This document shows, one piece after another, positions 1 to 8,505 of a stretch of 64,000 nucleotides of DNA. How positions within the stretch are numbered: position 1 is the stretch's first letter; each line of letters starts with the position of its first letter. This DNA comes from Streptomyces sp. CB02980 (lineage in GTDB: Bacteria; Actinomycetota; Actinomycetes; Streptomycetales; Streptomycetaceae), in NCBI RefSeq assembly GCF_014451325.2, contig NZ_JACSCH020000011.1:124001-188000 (forward strand), read 5' to 3'. A program made the translations under genes and the position numbers. The notes below the pieces were generated by a model. That model did not search any database and was not told the DNA's origin. It saw nothing but the letters and a program-made list of their open reading frames with translations.

Positions 1-2998
1 CCGACTCACGGCCGCCCCGGCCCTCCGCGACCGTCGCCGCCGTACGCCACACGCGCCCGTCTGCCGAGACCTGGACCCGGTAGCGGGAGGCGTACGCGTC
101 CTGCCAGTGCAGCACCACCTGCCCTATCCGGGCCGGCTCCGGCAGCTCCAGCTGCCACCAGGCGCCGTCCTCAGCAGGCGAGGACCAGCGGGTGGCCGGA
201 TCGCCGTCCACCGCCAGGGCGGCCGGGAAGTCCGGCGTCTCGTCGCCCGAGGAGGAGGCCGTCGCCGTCCGCGCCAGGTCAGGGCCCGCCGTACGGGGGA
301 AGGCGCGCACCGTCAGCACCCGCTCCTCGCCCGCGAACGACACCGGCACCCGGTACGTGCCCGCGTGTGCGTCCGGCGCCACCGACACCTCAAGGGGCAC
401 CGTCGACCGGGCACCGCGCTCGACCACCGCCTGCTTCGGCAGCGTGACCGTGATCCCCTTCGGGGCCTTCGCCGTCAGCGGCCCCCGCACCTCGCCCGCG
501 CGCAGGCCCGACAGCTCCACGTCCACCCGCTGGGCCGGGCCGCCGATCTCCGCGTCCGTCTCCGTCCGGGCCAGGTCGAGCGCCGCACGCGGCCCGTCCG
601 CGAACCACGGCACCAGCGAGCGCACCGCGGGCGCCGGCCCGTCGCCGCTCCACACCACCCGCAGCGCCTCCGCCCGCAGCCCCTTGAGCTCGGCCTGCGT
701 CCAGCCGGACGCAGACAGCGGGCCGAGCTGCCGCCAGCCCTCGCCCTCGACGTACGCCTCCACGCGCGCGTCGCGCGGCGCCCCGGCACCCGGATCCGTC
801 ATCACCGTCAGGGCCTCCACGGGCCGCGCCCGGTCGAGCCGCACGGTGTACGAGCCGGTGGCGCGGTCGGCACGGGCTTTCGGCGTCCGGTCGGCGCCGG
901 TCCAGGCCTTCGCCCGGTCCACCGCGCGCGTGAGGAACGGGTCGAGCACCCCCGCGCCGACCGTCACCCGGCCCGCCGCGAGGTCCTTCCGCAGCGACTC
1001 CAGGCTCAACTGCGCCCGCCAGGCCGCCGCCCCGTCACCGGACTCCTGGGCGACCAGCATGTCGACCGCCGTCTCGCCCGCCCGGCCGTACCGGGAGAGC
1101 TGATCGAGCCAGGGGCCGGTCTCGTCGTCGAGGGTGCCGCCGGCGCTGCCCGAGAGCCGCCCGGGGGCCTCGCGCATCACGGTGAACGCGGCCCGCAGCT
1201 CCCGCGCCGCCTTCTCCCGCCCCGGGTTCGCCCCGGTCCCCGCGCTCGTGCGCGAGGCCCAGAAGGCCGCCAGGAGGGGCTTCAGGTACGCCGATTCGGC
1301 GGCCGGGTCGAGCACCGAGGAGGCGCCGTTCCCCGCGAGTGCCCGCAGCGCCTCGCGGGCGGCCGGCTCCGGGCCCGCGAGGTCGTCGACGGCCGCCCGC
1401 CAGGACTCCTCCGGCCGGTAGCCGCGCGGGTTCCAGGCGTAGTCGGCGGTGGTGAAGAGCGGGACGCGGGAGGCCGTGGGCTGCTCCATGGCGAGCGCCA
1501 GGAAGGCCGCGGAACCGGCGGCCACGGCGGGCTCACGGCCCGTCGCGGGGCCGAGGAACAGCCGGTCCTGCGCGTAGTCGTTGACCGGGTAGTTGTCCAT
1601 GGTGACCAGCGGATGGCGCAGGGCGCCCCGCGTCCGCGCCAGCTCCCCGCCGGTGATCGAGCGCGGCACGACACCGACGCCGGTCCACGCCACCCGCACG
1701 TCCGCGTCGAGCGCCTCGCCGAGCCGGGTGCGGTAGGCGGTCGCGCCGTCCTGGTAGTACTCCGTCGGCATCACCGTCAGCGGCTCGGCGTCCGGATACC
1801 GCTCGGCGAGGTGCCGGGCGACCGTGTTCGCCACGCGCGCGTGGGCGGCCGCGGCGGCCTCGGGACCCCGCCCGAAGGTGTCGGCGTCCCGGTCGCAGTG
1901 CCACTCGTCGTACGAGGCGTCCTGGAACTGGAGCTGGAAGGAGCGCACCCCGAGCGCCCACATCCCGTCGAGCTTCCGCGTCAGCGCCGCCATGTCACCG
2001 CCCGAGGACAGGCACATGGACTGGGCGGGCGCCACGGCCCAGCCGAGCGTCACGTGGTTGGCGCGGGCCCGCTCCGCCAGCGTGCGGAACTCGGCCTGCC
2101 GCGCGGCCGGGTAGGGGTCGCGCCACTGCACGCCCCGGTACGGGTCGTCGCCGGGCGCGTACAGATAGCGGTTCTGCTTGGTCCGGCCCAGGAAGTCGAT
2201 CTGGGCGAGCCGCTGTTCGGCCGTCCAGGGCGTCCCGTAGAAGCCCTCGGTGATCCCGCGCTCGGCCGTGCCCGGCCAGTCGCGCACGACGACCCCGGGG
2301 ATCTCCCTGCCGCCGCCGATGAGCTGACGCAGCGTCTGCACGGCGTGGAACACTCCGTCGCCGCCGACCCCGTCCAGGACGACCGTGTCCCGGCCTCCGA
2401 GGCGGCCCGTGGCGAGCCGGTAGCCACCGCGCGGCAGATCGAGCCGGTCGGGCACCCGCAGGGCGCTCAGCGCGTCCTCGGCGGCCCCGCCGGAGGGGCC
2501 CGCGACCCGGAAGAGCGGCCCCCGGCCCGGGAGTCCGGTGTGGACGGTCCGCACCCCGGCGGCCCGCAGCAGCTCGCGCAGGGCGGCGAGGGCGTACGGA
2601 TCGGCGTCGGCGTCCGCGAGCAGCGTCACCTCGTCCCCGAGGGGTACGGCGGGCCCGGCGGCGGTCAGCGACTGCGGGCGCGGCCAGACGGCGGGCACGC
2701 GCGCGGAGGCGGCGTCCGCGGAGCCGGCGGAGGGGGCTGTGGTGGAGGAGGCCTTGGGGGAGGAGGCCGTGGGGGTGACCGGGTCCGCCGGGGCGCCCGG
2801 GGCCGTCGGAACGTTCGGCGCCGCGGGGGCGAACGGCGTCGTCGGGGTGAACGGCGCGGCCTTCGGGCGCTCGTTCGGAGCCGCCCCCGGGACCGCCTGC
2901 GCCGAGCCCGGCACAGTGCCGCCGAGGAGGCCGCCGATGACGGCGGCGGCGACGGCCGTCGCGGTGCGCCTGCTGCGTCCGAGGTGCCCGAGGTGCAC
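1..2998 (-). CDS. Secreted GH84-type beta-N-acetylglucosaminidase (C-terminus beyond window)
   Basis: Start GTG at 2998, preceded by AAGGGAGA. Residues 1-36 form a signal peptide (RSRR, hydrophobic core, GSAQA), followed by an Ala/Pro/Thr-rich linker to about residue 85. Next comes a GH84-like N-terminal domain, then the catalytic barrel with the family motif EGFYGTPW near residue 230. A discoidin (F5/8 type C) carbohydrate-binding domain starts near residue 925 and is cut by the window edge. GH84 enzymes remove beta-linked GlcNAc by substrate-assisted catalysis with an Asp-Asp pair. Here the aligned site reads FQLQFQD, so the first Asp appears to be Gln359 and only Asp360 is kept. It likely acts outside the cell on chitin- or glycoprotein-derived sugars; the exact substrate is unknown. 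Confidence 0.85.
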   Translation of the reverse strand, partial: MHLGHLGRSRRTATAVAAAVIGGLLGGTVPGSAQAVPGAAPNERPKAAPFTPTTPFAPAAPNVPTAPGAPADPVTPTASSPKASSTTAPSAGSADAASARVPAVWPRPQSLTAAGPAVPLGDEVTLLADADADPYALAALRELLRAAGVRTVHTGLPGRGPLFRVAGPSGGAAEDALSALRVPDRLDLPRGGYRLATGRLGGRDTVVLDGVGGDGVFHAVQTLRQLIGGGREIPGVVVRDWPGTAERGITEGFYGTPWTAEQRLAQIDFLGRTKQNRYLYAPGDDPYRGVQWRDPYPAARQAEFRTLAERARANHVTLGWAVAPAQSMCLSSGGDMAALTRKLDGMWALGVRSFQLQFQDASYDEWHCDRDADTFGRGPEAAAAAHARVANTVARHLAERYPDAEPLTVMPTEYYQDGATAYRTRLGEALDADVRVAWTGVGVVPRSITGGELARTRGALRHPLVTMDNYPVNDYAQDRLFLGPATGREPAVAAGSAAFLALAMEQPTASRVPLFTTADYAWNPRGYRPEESWRAAVDDLAGPEPAAREALRALAGNGASSVLDPAAESAYLKPLLAAFWASRTSAGTGANPGREKAARELRAAFTVMREAPGRLSGSAGGTLDDETGPWLDQLSRYGRAGETAVDMLVAQESGDGAAAWRAQLSLESLRKDLAAGRVTVGAGVLDPFLTRAVDRAKAWTGADRTPKARADRATGSYTVRLDRARPVEALTVMTDPGAGAPRDARVEAYVEGEGWRQLGPLSASGWTQAELKGLRAEALRVVWSGDGPAPAVRSLVPWFADGPRAALDLARTETDAEIGGPAQRVDVELSGLRAGEVRGPLTAKAPKGITVTLPKQAVVERGARSTVPLEVSVAPDAHAGTYRVPVSFAGEERVLTVRAFPRTAGPDLARTATASSSGDETPDFPAALAVDGDPATRWSSPAEDGAWWQLELPEPARIGQVVLHWQDAYASRYRVQVSADGRVWRTAATVAEGRGGRES

Positions 2999-3130
2999 GG
3001 GGGTCTCCCTTCGGCCGGGGCCGCCGGCCGCTCGCCGGTTTGGTCACGAGTGGGTCACGAGCCCACCACCCGTCGCACTGAAGTGTCAATGCGCATGGCC
3101 GATGTGTCGGCTTTGCCCGGCGAGCCGTCG

Positions 3131-3150
3131 GCGAGGTGACGTCACTTCGC
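3131..3150. promoter_or_regulatory. 20-bp near-perfect palindrome between GH84 gene and malQ operon
   Basis: GCGAGGTGACGTCACTTCGC differs from its own reverse complement at only one base pair. It lies in the divergent intergenic region. On the minus strand it contains AGTGA-CG-TCACC, which fits the older loose BldD consensus (AGTGA-Nm-TCACC) but not the later 15-mer, so no regulator is assigned. Confidence 0.55.
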
Positions 3151-3236
3151 CACTTTCCGCCGGTAAAACGAGGTGCGCTGGGTAGGGCTCAGTCGTTACC
3201 CAGGTCCCACCAGTCGAGACGAATCGGGAGACCCCC

Positions 3237-3434
3237 GTGACCACGACCGCCCCGCACCTCGGACGGATACGGATTCCGCAGCAGCCGGCCCGGACGGACG
3301 AACCGCTGACCAGCGAACCGCCGCTCCCCGACGCCGCGCCCCTCACCAGCGAGCCGCCCCTGACCGTGGCGGCCCCCCTCACCAGCGAACCCACCGCCCC
3401 AGGAAGTGCGGGCACGGAGTCCCCCGGAGTGTGA
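3237..3434 (+). CDS. Small Pro/Thr/Glu-rich ORF with LTSEP repeats, upstream of malQ
   Basis: A 65-residue ORF starting at GTG 3237, five bases after a good ribosome site (GGGAG). The protein is low complexity: the motif LTSEP occurs three times (residues about 23, 36 and 49), with PPL/APL linkers. There is no signal peptide, membrane segment or recognisable domain. It stops one base before the malQ GTG at 3436, so translation of the two is probably coupled. It may be a leader peptide or a disordered small protein. The well-placed ribosome site argues for translation; the absence of a known family keeps confidence moderate. Confidence 0.45.
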   Translation: MTTTAPHLGRIRIPQQPARTDEPLTSEPPLPDAAPLTSEPPLTVAAPLTSEPTAPGSAGTESPGV

Positions 3435-3435
3435 A

Positions 3436-5556
3436 GTGACCCTGGCCCGTCTCGCCGCCCGTCACGGCGTCGCCACCGCATACAGCCCCTCCGCGGGCGT
3501 CACCGTGCCCGTGCCGGACGCCACCGTGGTGGCCGTCCTCGGCGCCCTCGGCGTGGACGCGGCGACGCCGGAAGCGGTCGCCGCCGCCCTCGACGCGGCC
3601 GAACGGGCCGACCGGGAGCGCCTGTTGCCCCCGACCCTGGTCCGGTGGCGCGGCGCGGAGCCCGCCCGCCCGCCGGCGGACCTGCCGCCCGGCACCCGGC
3701 TCCGGGTCACCACCGAGGACGGCACCGTCGTCACCGGCCAGGACTGGGAGCACCTTCCCCCCGGCGTCCACGCGGTCGAGGCGCAGGCCCCCGACGGGCG
3801 CGCCGCCACCGCCACCCTGATCGTCGCCCCCGCGCGCGTGCCCGCCCCCGAGCGGCGCGCGTACGGGCTGCTGGTCCAGCTCTACTCTCTGCTCTCCACC
3901 CGCTCCTGGGGCATGGGCGACCTCGGCGACCTGCGCGAACTCGCCACCTGGGCCGGCCGCACGCACGGCGCCGGCTTCGTCCAGGTCAACCCGCTCCACG
4001 CGGGCGTGCCCGGGGCGCCGAGCGACCCCTCCCCGTACCGCCCGTCCTCGCGCCGCTTCCCCGACCCGGTCCATCTGCGGATCGAGGAGATCCCCGAGTA
4101 CGCCCTGGTCGGCCCCGAGCGCCGCGAGGAGCTCGACCTGATCCTCGCCGACGCCGCCGACCTGCGTGAACGGGTCCTCGGCAAGGGCGCGGTGATCGAC
4201 CGGGACGCCGTGTGGGAGGTCAAGCGGCGCGCCCTCGAACTCGTCGTCGGCGGCGTGGAACTCGGCCCCGGCAGACGCGCCGACTTCCACGACTTCCTCG
4301 CCGCGCGCGGCCGCGCCCTGGAGGACCACGCCACCTACCAGGCCCTCGCCGAGCGGCACGGCCACCACTGGCGGAGCTGGCCCGAGGAGCTGCGTTCCCC
4401 GCGCGCGGCGGAGGCCGTCGTCCGGGACGACCCCGCCCTCGCCGCCCGGGTCGACTTCCACTGCCGGCTCGCCTGGCTGACGGACCGGCAGCTCGCCGAC
4501 GCCGCCGCGGCCGCCCGCGAGGCCGGGATGGAGGTCGGGATCGTCCACGACCTGGCGGTCGGCGTCCACCCTGAGGGCTCCGACGCCTGGGCCCAGCAGG
4601 ACGCCTTCGCGGCCGGCATGTCGGTCGGCGCCCCGCCCGACGCCTTCAACTCCCGCGGCCAGGACTGGGGCCTGCCGCCCTGGCGGCCCGACGCCCTGGC
4701 CGCCGCCGGCTACGCCCCGTACCGCGGACTCCTGCGCGAACTCCTGCGCCACGCGGGCGCGCTGCGCATCGACCATGTGATGGGCCTGTTCCGGCTCTGG
4801 TGGGTGCCGGAGGGCCGCGAGCCCACCGAGGGCACCTACGTCCGGTACGACGCCGGGGCGATGCTCGCCGTCCTCGTCCTGGAGGCCCACCGCGCCGGCG
4901 CCCTCGTCATCGGCGAGGACCTCGGCACGGTCGAGTCCGGCGTACGGGAGGAGCTGGCCGCGCGCGGGGTGTTCGGTACCTCCGTGCTCTGGTTCGAGCG
5001 GGACTGGGCGGCCTCCGGCCGTCCGCTGGCCCCGGCCGAGTGGCGCGCGGAGTGCGTGGCCACCGCCACGACCCACGACCTGCCCCCGACCGCCGCCCGG
5101 CTCTCCGGCGACCATGTCGCCCTGCGGCACCGCCTCGGCCTGCTCCCCGGAGACCTGGCGCGCGAGCGGGCGGCGGACGCGGCCGAGACGGCCGAGTGGC
5201 TGGGCCTGTTCCAGCGGCTCGGTCTGCTCCCGGAGGGCCCGGGAGCCGAGGAGGCCGAGATCACGGCCGTCCACCGGTTCCTGCTCGACACCCCGGCCCG
5301 GATGGTGGGCGTCTGGCTGCCGGACGCGGTGGGCGACCGCAGGCCGCAGAACCTGCCCGGCACCTGGGACGAGTACCCCAACTGGCGGCTGCCGCTCGCG
5401 GACGCGGACGGACAGCCGATGACCCTGGAGCGCCTCGCCGCCTCGCCCCGGGCGCACGCCCTGCTGCGCGAACTCCACGCGCGTACGGCGGTCCCGGAGG
5501 CACGTACCACCCCGTCCGACGCCCGTACGGCACCCCCGGGCGCGCGGTCCGATTAG
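3436..5556 (+). CDS. malQ: 4-alpha-glucanotransferase (amylomaltase), GH77
   Basis: 706 residues. Transfers alpha-1,4-glucan segments between maltodextrins in the cytoplasm, recycling glycogen and maltodextrin. GH77 catalytic signatures are in order: the nucleophile Asp in RIDHVM, the acid/base Glu in VIGEDLG, and the stabilising Asp in ATTHDLPP. The first ~130 residues form the small N-terminal domain usual in actinobacterial MalQ, and the length fits that group. I chose GTG 3436 (MTLARLAARHG) over the GTG at 3406 because GGAG lies six bases before it. The LTSEP-repeat ORF abuts its 5' end. The next gene has its own promoter. Confidence 0.93.
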   Translation: MTLARLAARHGVATAYSPSAGVTVPVPDATVVAVLGALGVDAATPEAVAAALDAAERADRERLLPPTLVRWRGAEPARPPADLPPGTRLRVTTEDGTVVTGQDWEHLPPGVHAVEAQAPDGRAATATLIVAPARVPAPERRAYGLLVQLYSLLSTRSWGMGDLGDLRELATWAGRTHGAGFVQVNPLHAGVPGAPSDPSPYRPSSRRFPDPVHLRIEEIPEYALVGPERREELDLILADAADLRERVLGKGAVIDRDAVWEVKRRALELVVGGVELGPGRRADFHDFLAARGRALEDHATYQALAERHGHHWRSWPEELRSPRAAEAVVRDDPALAARVDFHCRLAWLTDRQLADAAAAAREAGMEVGIVHDLAVGVHPEGSDAWAQQDAFAAGMSVGAPPDAFNSRGQDWGLPPWRPDALAAAGYAPYRGLLRELLRHAGALRIDHVMGLFRLWWVPEGREPTEGTYVRYDAGAMLAVLVLEAHRAGALVIGEDLGTVESGVREELAARGVFGTSVLWFERDWAASGRPLAPAEWRAECVATATTHDLPPTAARLSGDHVALRHRLGLLPGDLARERAADAAETAEWLGLFQRLGLLPEGPGAEEAEITAVHRFLLDTPARMVGVWLPDAVGDRRPQNLPGTWDEYPNWRLPLADADGQPMTLERLAASPRAHALLRELHARTAVPEARTTPSDARTAPPGARSD

Positions 5557-5564
5557 GTGTTCGC

Positions 5565-5570
5565 TACGTT
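5565..5570 (+). promoter_or_regulatory. -10 box TACGTT for a leaderless transcript
   Basis: TACGTT is followed by exactly six bases and then GTG 5577. No ribosome site is visible, so transcription probably begins at the start codon. Confidence 0.55.
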
Positions 5571-5576
5571 TGCACC

Positions 5577-5804
5577 GTGGACAAGAAGAACGCACTGCGC
5601 GCCGGCTCGCTCGCGGCCGGTACGACGCTGATGATGCTGCTCATGTCGTCCCCCGCGCTCGCGCTCACTCGCGACGACGGCGACGACCCGGCCCCCAAGC
5701 TGGAGGTCATCGAGACCCTCGGCCTGTTCGTGGCCGCACCGCTGGTGCTGTTCCTGGTGATCGTCGGTCTCGTGATGCTGCTCGACAAGTCCAAGAAGGC
5801 CTGA
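5577..5804 (+). CDS. Small membrane protein, 75 aa, two hydrophobic segments
   Basis: A short N-terminal KKNALR is followed by a hydrophobic stretch (residues 9-29) ending in a possible AxA-like cleavage region. An acidic loop (TRDDGDDPAPK) separates it from a second strong transmembrane segment (about 46-69), and the tail is basic (LLDKSKKA). It could be a cleaved signal peptide plus one anchor, or two membrane helices. I do not recognise a family. It follows malQ by 20 bases but has a leaderless-type -10 box of its own. A bidirectional terminator follows the stop. Confidence 0.7.
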   Translation: MDKKNALRAGSLAAGTTLMMLLMSSPALALTRDDGDDPAPKLEVIETLGLFVAAPLVLFLVIVGLVMLLDKSKKA

Positions 5805-5825
5805 CCGCCTCCTCCTCCGCTCCGC

Positions 5826-5866
5826 CGAGGGCGCCGCACGGTACGACGTACCGTGCGGCGCCCTCG
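5826..5866. terminator. Bidirectional terminator, 19-bp perfect stem
   Basis: Arms 5826-5844 and 5848-5866 are fully complementary around a GAC loop, between the convergent small membrane protein and marR genes. Confidence 0.85.
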
Positions 5867-5915
5867 CGTGCGTGGAACCGCGTGCGGATCCGTGCGCGGA
5901 AACCCCTTCCGGCCC

Positions 5916-6434
5916 CTATGCCGTGGTCGCCAGCAGCTTGCGCAGCAGTCCGGCCAGCTGCGCCGCCTCCTCCTCGCTGAGCGCGCCCTCCAGGGCCGCC
6001 CGCTGCTGCGCGAGGCCGGCCGCGACGGACTCGTCCACCAGCTCCCGGCCGCGCTCGGTGAGCGTGACCCGCAGTCCGCGCCGGTCGTGCGGATCGGGGC
6101 TGCGGGTGACGAGCCCCGCCTTCTCCAGCTTGTCCAGCCGGCCGGTCATCCCGCCGGTGGTGATCATCAGCGTCGCCGTCAGCTCGCGGGGCGAGAGCGT
6201 GTACGGCTCCCCTGAGCGGCGCAGCGTCGCGAGCACGTCGAACTCCCCGAGCGCCAGCCCGTAGGGCGCGTACGCCTTGTCCACCTTGCCGCGCATGGCG
6301 TTCGAGAGCCGGTAGATCCGCCCGAAGACGGCCATCGGCACGGTGTCCAGGTCGGGGCGGACCGCCGCCCACTGGTCGGTGATGGCGTCGACGGCGTCGT
6401 GGGCGGGGCCGGGGCCGGGGGTCTTCGTGTCCAT
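5916..6434 (-). CDS. MarR-family transcriptional regulator
   Basis: 172 residues with a MarR winged helix: recognition region TATLMITTGGMTGRLDKLEKAGLV and wing RSPDPHDRRGLRV (split here only for description), flanked by dimerisation helices. ATG 6434 was chosen because GAGGAGA lies upstream; the longer reading frame to 6485 would run through the operator. It is divergent from an EamA exporter, the usual arrangement for a MarR repressor controlling itself and a drug or metabolite exporter. The ligand is unknown. The C-terminus is Ala/Leu-rich (EEAAQLAGLLRKLL). Confidence 0.9.
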   Translation of the reverse strand: MDTKTPGPGPAHDAVDAITDQWAAVRPDLDTVPMAVFGRIYRLSNAMRGKVDKAYAPYGLALGEFDVLATLRRSGEPYTLSPRELTATLMITTGGMTGRLDKLEKAGLVTRSPDPHDRRGLRVTLTERGRELVDESVAAGLAQQRAALEGALSEEEAAQLAGLLRKLLATTA

Positions 6435-6477
6435 GCGAGCAGTCTCCTCTTCCGTGTGACTCGATGGCAAGAAAGCC

Positions 6478-6515
6478 ACTTGCAAGTAAGTAGCTTAGTG
6501 GTAAGTTAATTACCG
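6478..6515. promoter_or_regulatory. MarR operator region with two inverted repeats
   Basis: An unusually AT-rich stretch lies between marR and the exporter. It holds the perfect palindrome ACTTGCAAGT (6478-6487) and the imperfect one GGTAAGTTAATTACC (6501-6515). This matches the size and placement of MarR sites covering divergent promoters. Inference from position and symmetry. Confidence 0.6.
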
Positions 6516-6568
6516 CCAAGCCAGTCCGGCTCACCCGGACCGGCATCCGCAGCAAGGGGGAGACCGTC

Positions 6569-7534
6569 ATGTCCCGCAAGGCAGCCGTCGTCGCACTGAC
6601 CGCCCTGGCCCCGATCTCCTGGGGCTCGACCTACTTCGTCACCACGGAGTTCCTGCCGCCCGACCGGCCGCTCTTCACCGGCCTGATGCGCGCCCTGCCC
6701 GCCGGACTCCTGCTCCTGGCGCTCACCCGCAAGCTCCCGCAGGGCGCCTGGTGGTGGAAGTCCGCCGTCCTCGGAGCCCTCAACATCGGCGCGTTCTTCC
6801 CGCTGCTCTTCCTCGCCGCCTACCGGCTCCCCGGCGGCGTCGCCGCCGTCGTCGGCTCGGTCGGCCCGCTCTTCGTCGTCGGCCTCGCCGCCCTCTTCCT
6901 CGGCGAGAAGCCCACGGTGAGGACCCTGCTCACCGCCATCGCCGCCGCCTTCGGCGTCAGCCTCGTGGTCCTCAAGGCCGGGGCGGCGTTCGACACCGTC
7001 GGCGTGCTCGCCGGACTGCTCTCCTCCCTGTCGATGTCGGCGGGCGTGGTCTTCACCAAGCGCTGGGGCCGCCCCGAGGGCGTCGGCGCCCTCGCGCTCA
7101 CCGGCTGGCAGCTCACCGCGGGCGGCCTGATCATCCTGCCGATCGCCTTCCTGATCGAGGGTGCCCCGCCGGCCCTGACCGGCACCAACCTGGCCGGGTA
7201 CGCCTACCTCGCCTTCGGCAACACCGCGATCTCGTACTTCCTCTGGTTCCGCGGCATCGAGCGGCTCAGCGCCTCCTCCGTCACTCTCCTCGGCCCGCTC
7301 TCGCCCATCACCGCCGCGATCATCGGCTGGGTGGCGCTCGGCCAGGCCCTCGGCGCGGTGCAGCTGCTCGGCATGACGATCGCCTTCGGTGCGACCCTGG
7401 CGGGCCAGCTGAGCCCCCGTAAGGCGAAGGAGGTCGGACCGATCGGCGAGGCGGACGCCGAATCGTTCAGCTCCACTGAAGGGAATGGTCAGGAAGTTTC
7501 GATGGACCTGGAAGGTTCGGCGGTGCGACGGTAG
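6569..7534 (+). CDS. EamA/DMT-family inner-membrane exporter (first copy)
   Basis: 321 residues, ten predicted membrane helices in two tandem EamA halves (about 8-140 and 150-285). The family signature PISWGSTYFVTTEF is at the N-terminus. The ribosome site AAGGGGGAG precedes ATG 6569. The C-terminal tail is hydrophilic (KAKEVGPIGEADAES). Drug/metabolite transporters of this family export amino acids, nucleosides or toxic metabolites; the substrate cannot be read here. It is divergent from marR and only 5 bp ahead of a second EamA gene, so the two are probably co-transcribed. Confidence 0.9.
   Translation: MSRKAAVVALTALAPISWGSTYFVTTEFLPPDRPLFTGLMRALPAGLLLLALTRKLPQGAWWWKSAVLGALNIGAFFPLLFLAAYRLPGGVAAVVGSVGPLFVVGLAALFLGEKPTVRTLLTAIAAAFGVSLVVLKAGAAFDTVGVLAGLLSSLSMSAGVVFTKRWGRPEGVGALALTGWQLTAGGLIILPIAFLIEGAPPALTGTNLAGYAYLAFGNTAISYFLWFRGIERLSASSVTLLGPLSPITAAIIGWVALGQALGAVQLLGMTIAFGATLAGQLSPRKAKEVGPIGEADAESFSSTEGNGQEVSMDLEGSAVRR
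7498..7507 (+). promoter_or_regulatory. TTCGATGGAC half-site before the second EamA gene
   Basis: The 10-mer is identical to one arm of the inverted repeat before allantoicase and lies at nearly the same distance from the downstream start codon (32 nt here, 31 nt there). It is a candidate site for the LysR regulator encoded between the two. Confidence 0.4.
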
Positions 7535-7539
7535 GCCCC

Positions 7540-8505
7540 ATGAGCCTGATCACCGCACGTCACCCGACCCCCGTCAGCACCCGGAAGCCGGCGCCCGCCC
7601 GAGGCGCCGGCTTCGGTGTGCTCCTCGCCCTGCTCGCCACCGTCGTCTGGTCCGGCAGCTTCGTCGCGGCCCGCGCCCTGCACGACACCGTCCCACCCGT
7701 CCAGGCCGCCTTCTGGCGCTGGATCGTGGCGATCCTGGTCGTCACCCCCTTCGCCGCCCGCGCCACCTGGCGGCAGCGGCACCTGATCCGCCGTCACCTG
7801 GGCTTCGTCGTCCTCGCCTCGCTGCTCGGCATCACCGTCTACAACACCCTCGTCAACCAGGCCGGACTCACCACCTCCGCCGGCAACATGGGCATGATCA
7901 TGGCCGCCTCGCCGGTGGTCATGGCGCTGTACGAGCGGTTCGGCGGCGCCCGGCTCGGCGCCCGGCGCGTCACGGGCATGGCCATCGCCTGCGTCGGCGT
8001 GCTGCTCCTGGTCGGCAAGGGAGCCCTGCCGTCCCGGCTCGGCGCCGGCGACCTGTGGATGTTCGCCGCGGCGCTCGGCTTCGCCTCATACAGCGCCCTG
8101 CTCAAGCGCCGACCGGAAGGACTCGGCGGGGTCGTCTTCCTCTACGCGACCTTCCTCTTCGGCGCCCTGATGCTGCTCCCGGTGTACGTGGCCGACCTCG
8201 CGGTCCACGGCGGCTTCGAGCCCACCGTCGGCACCGTCGGTCCGCTCGTCTACGTCGGCGTGCTCTCCTCCGCCGTCGCCTTCTTCGCCTGGAACAAGGC
8301 CGTCTCCCTCATCGGCGCGGCCCGCGCGGGCGTCATCTACCACCTCCAGCCCGTCTGCGTCGCCCTCCTCTCGTACGCCCTGCTCGGCGAGCGGCTCGAC
8401 GCCCTCGGTGCGGCCTGCATGGCGCTCATCCTCGGCGGAGTGGCCCTGAGCTCGGCGACCGGCGCGCGCGGGGCCGCACGGGTCCGGATAGGTTGCGCCC
8501 CATGA
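7540..8505 (+). CDS. EamA/DMT-family inner-membrane exporter (second copy)
   Basis: 321 residues, ten membrane helices in two EamA repeats. Signatures are TVVWSGSFVAARAL near residue 32 and SAVAFFAWNKAV in the second half. It has the same fold and length as the preceding exporter but clearly diverged sequence, so this is an old paralogue rather than a recent tandem copy. Its stop overlaps the ATG of the LysR gene (ATGA), indicating coupled translation and a functional link with that regulator. The substrate is unknown. Confidence 0.9.
   Translation: MSLITARHPTPVSTRKPAPARGAGFGVLLALLATVVWSGSFVAARALHDTVPPVQAAFWRWIVAILVVTPFAARATWRQRHLIRRHLGFVVLASLLGITVYNTLVNQAGLTTSAGNMGMIMAASPVVMALYERFGGARLGARRVTGMAIACVGVLLLVGKGALPSRLGAGDLWMFAAALGFASYSALLKRRPEGLGGVVFLYATFLFGALMLLPVYVADLAVHGGFEPTVGTVGPLVYVGVLSSAVAFFAWNKAVSLIGAARAGVIYHLQPVCVALLSYALLGERLDALGAACMALILGGVALSSATGARGAARVRIGCAP

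Noticed and set aside
3379..5595. 738-codon open frame antisense to malQ
   Set aside because: It mirrors the GH77 gene, has low-complexity Gly/Arg/Val content and no motifs; typical antisense shadow in high-GC DNA.
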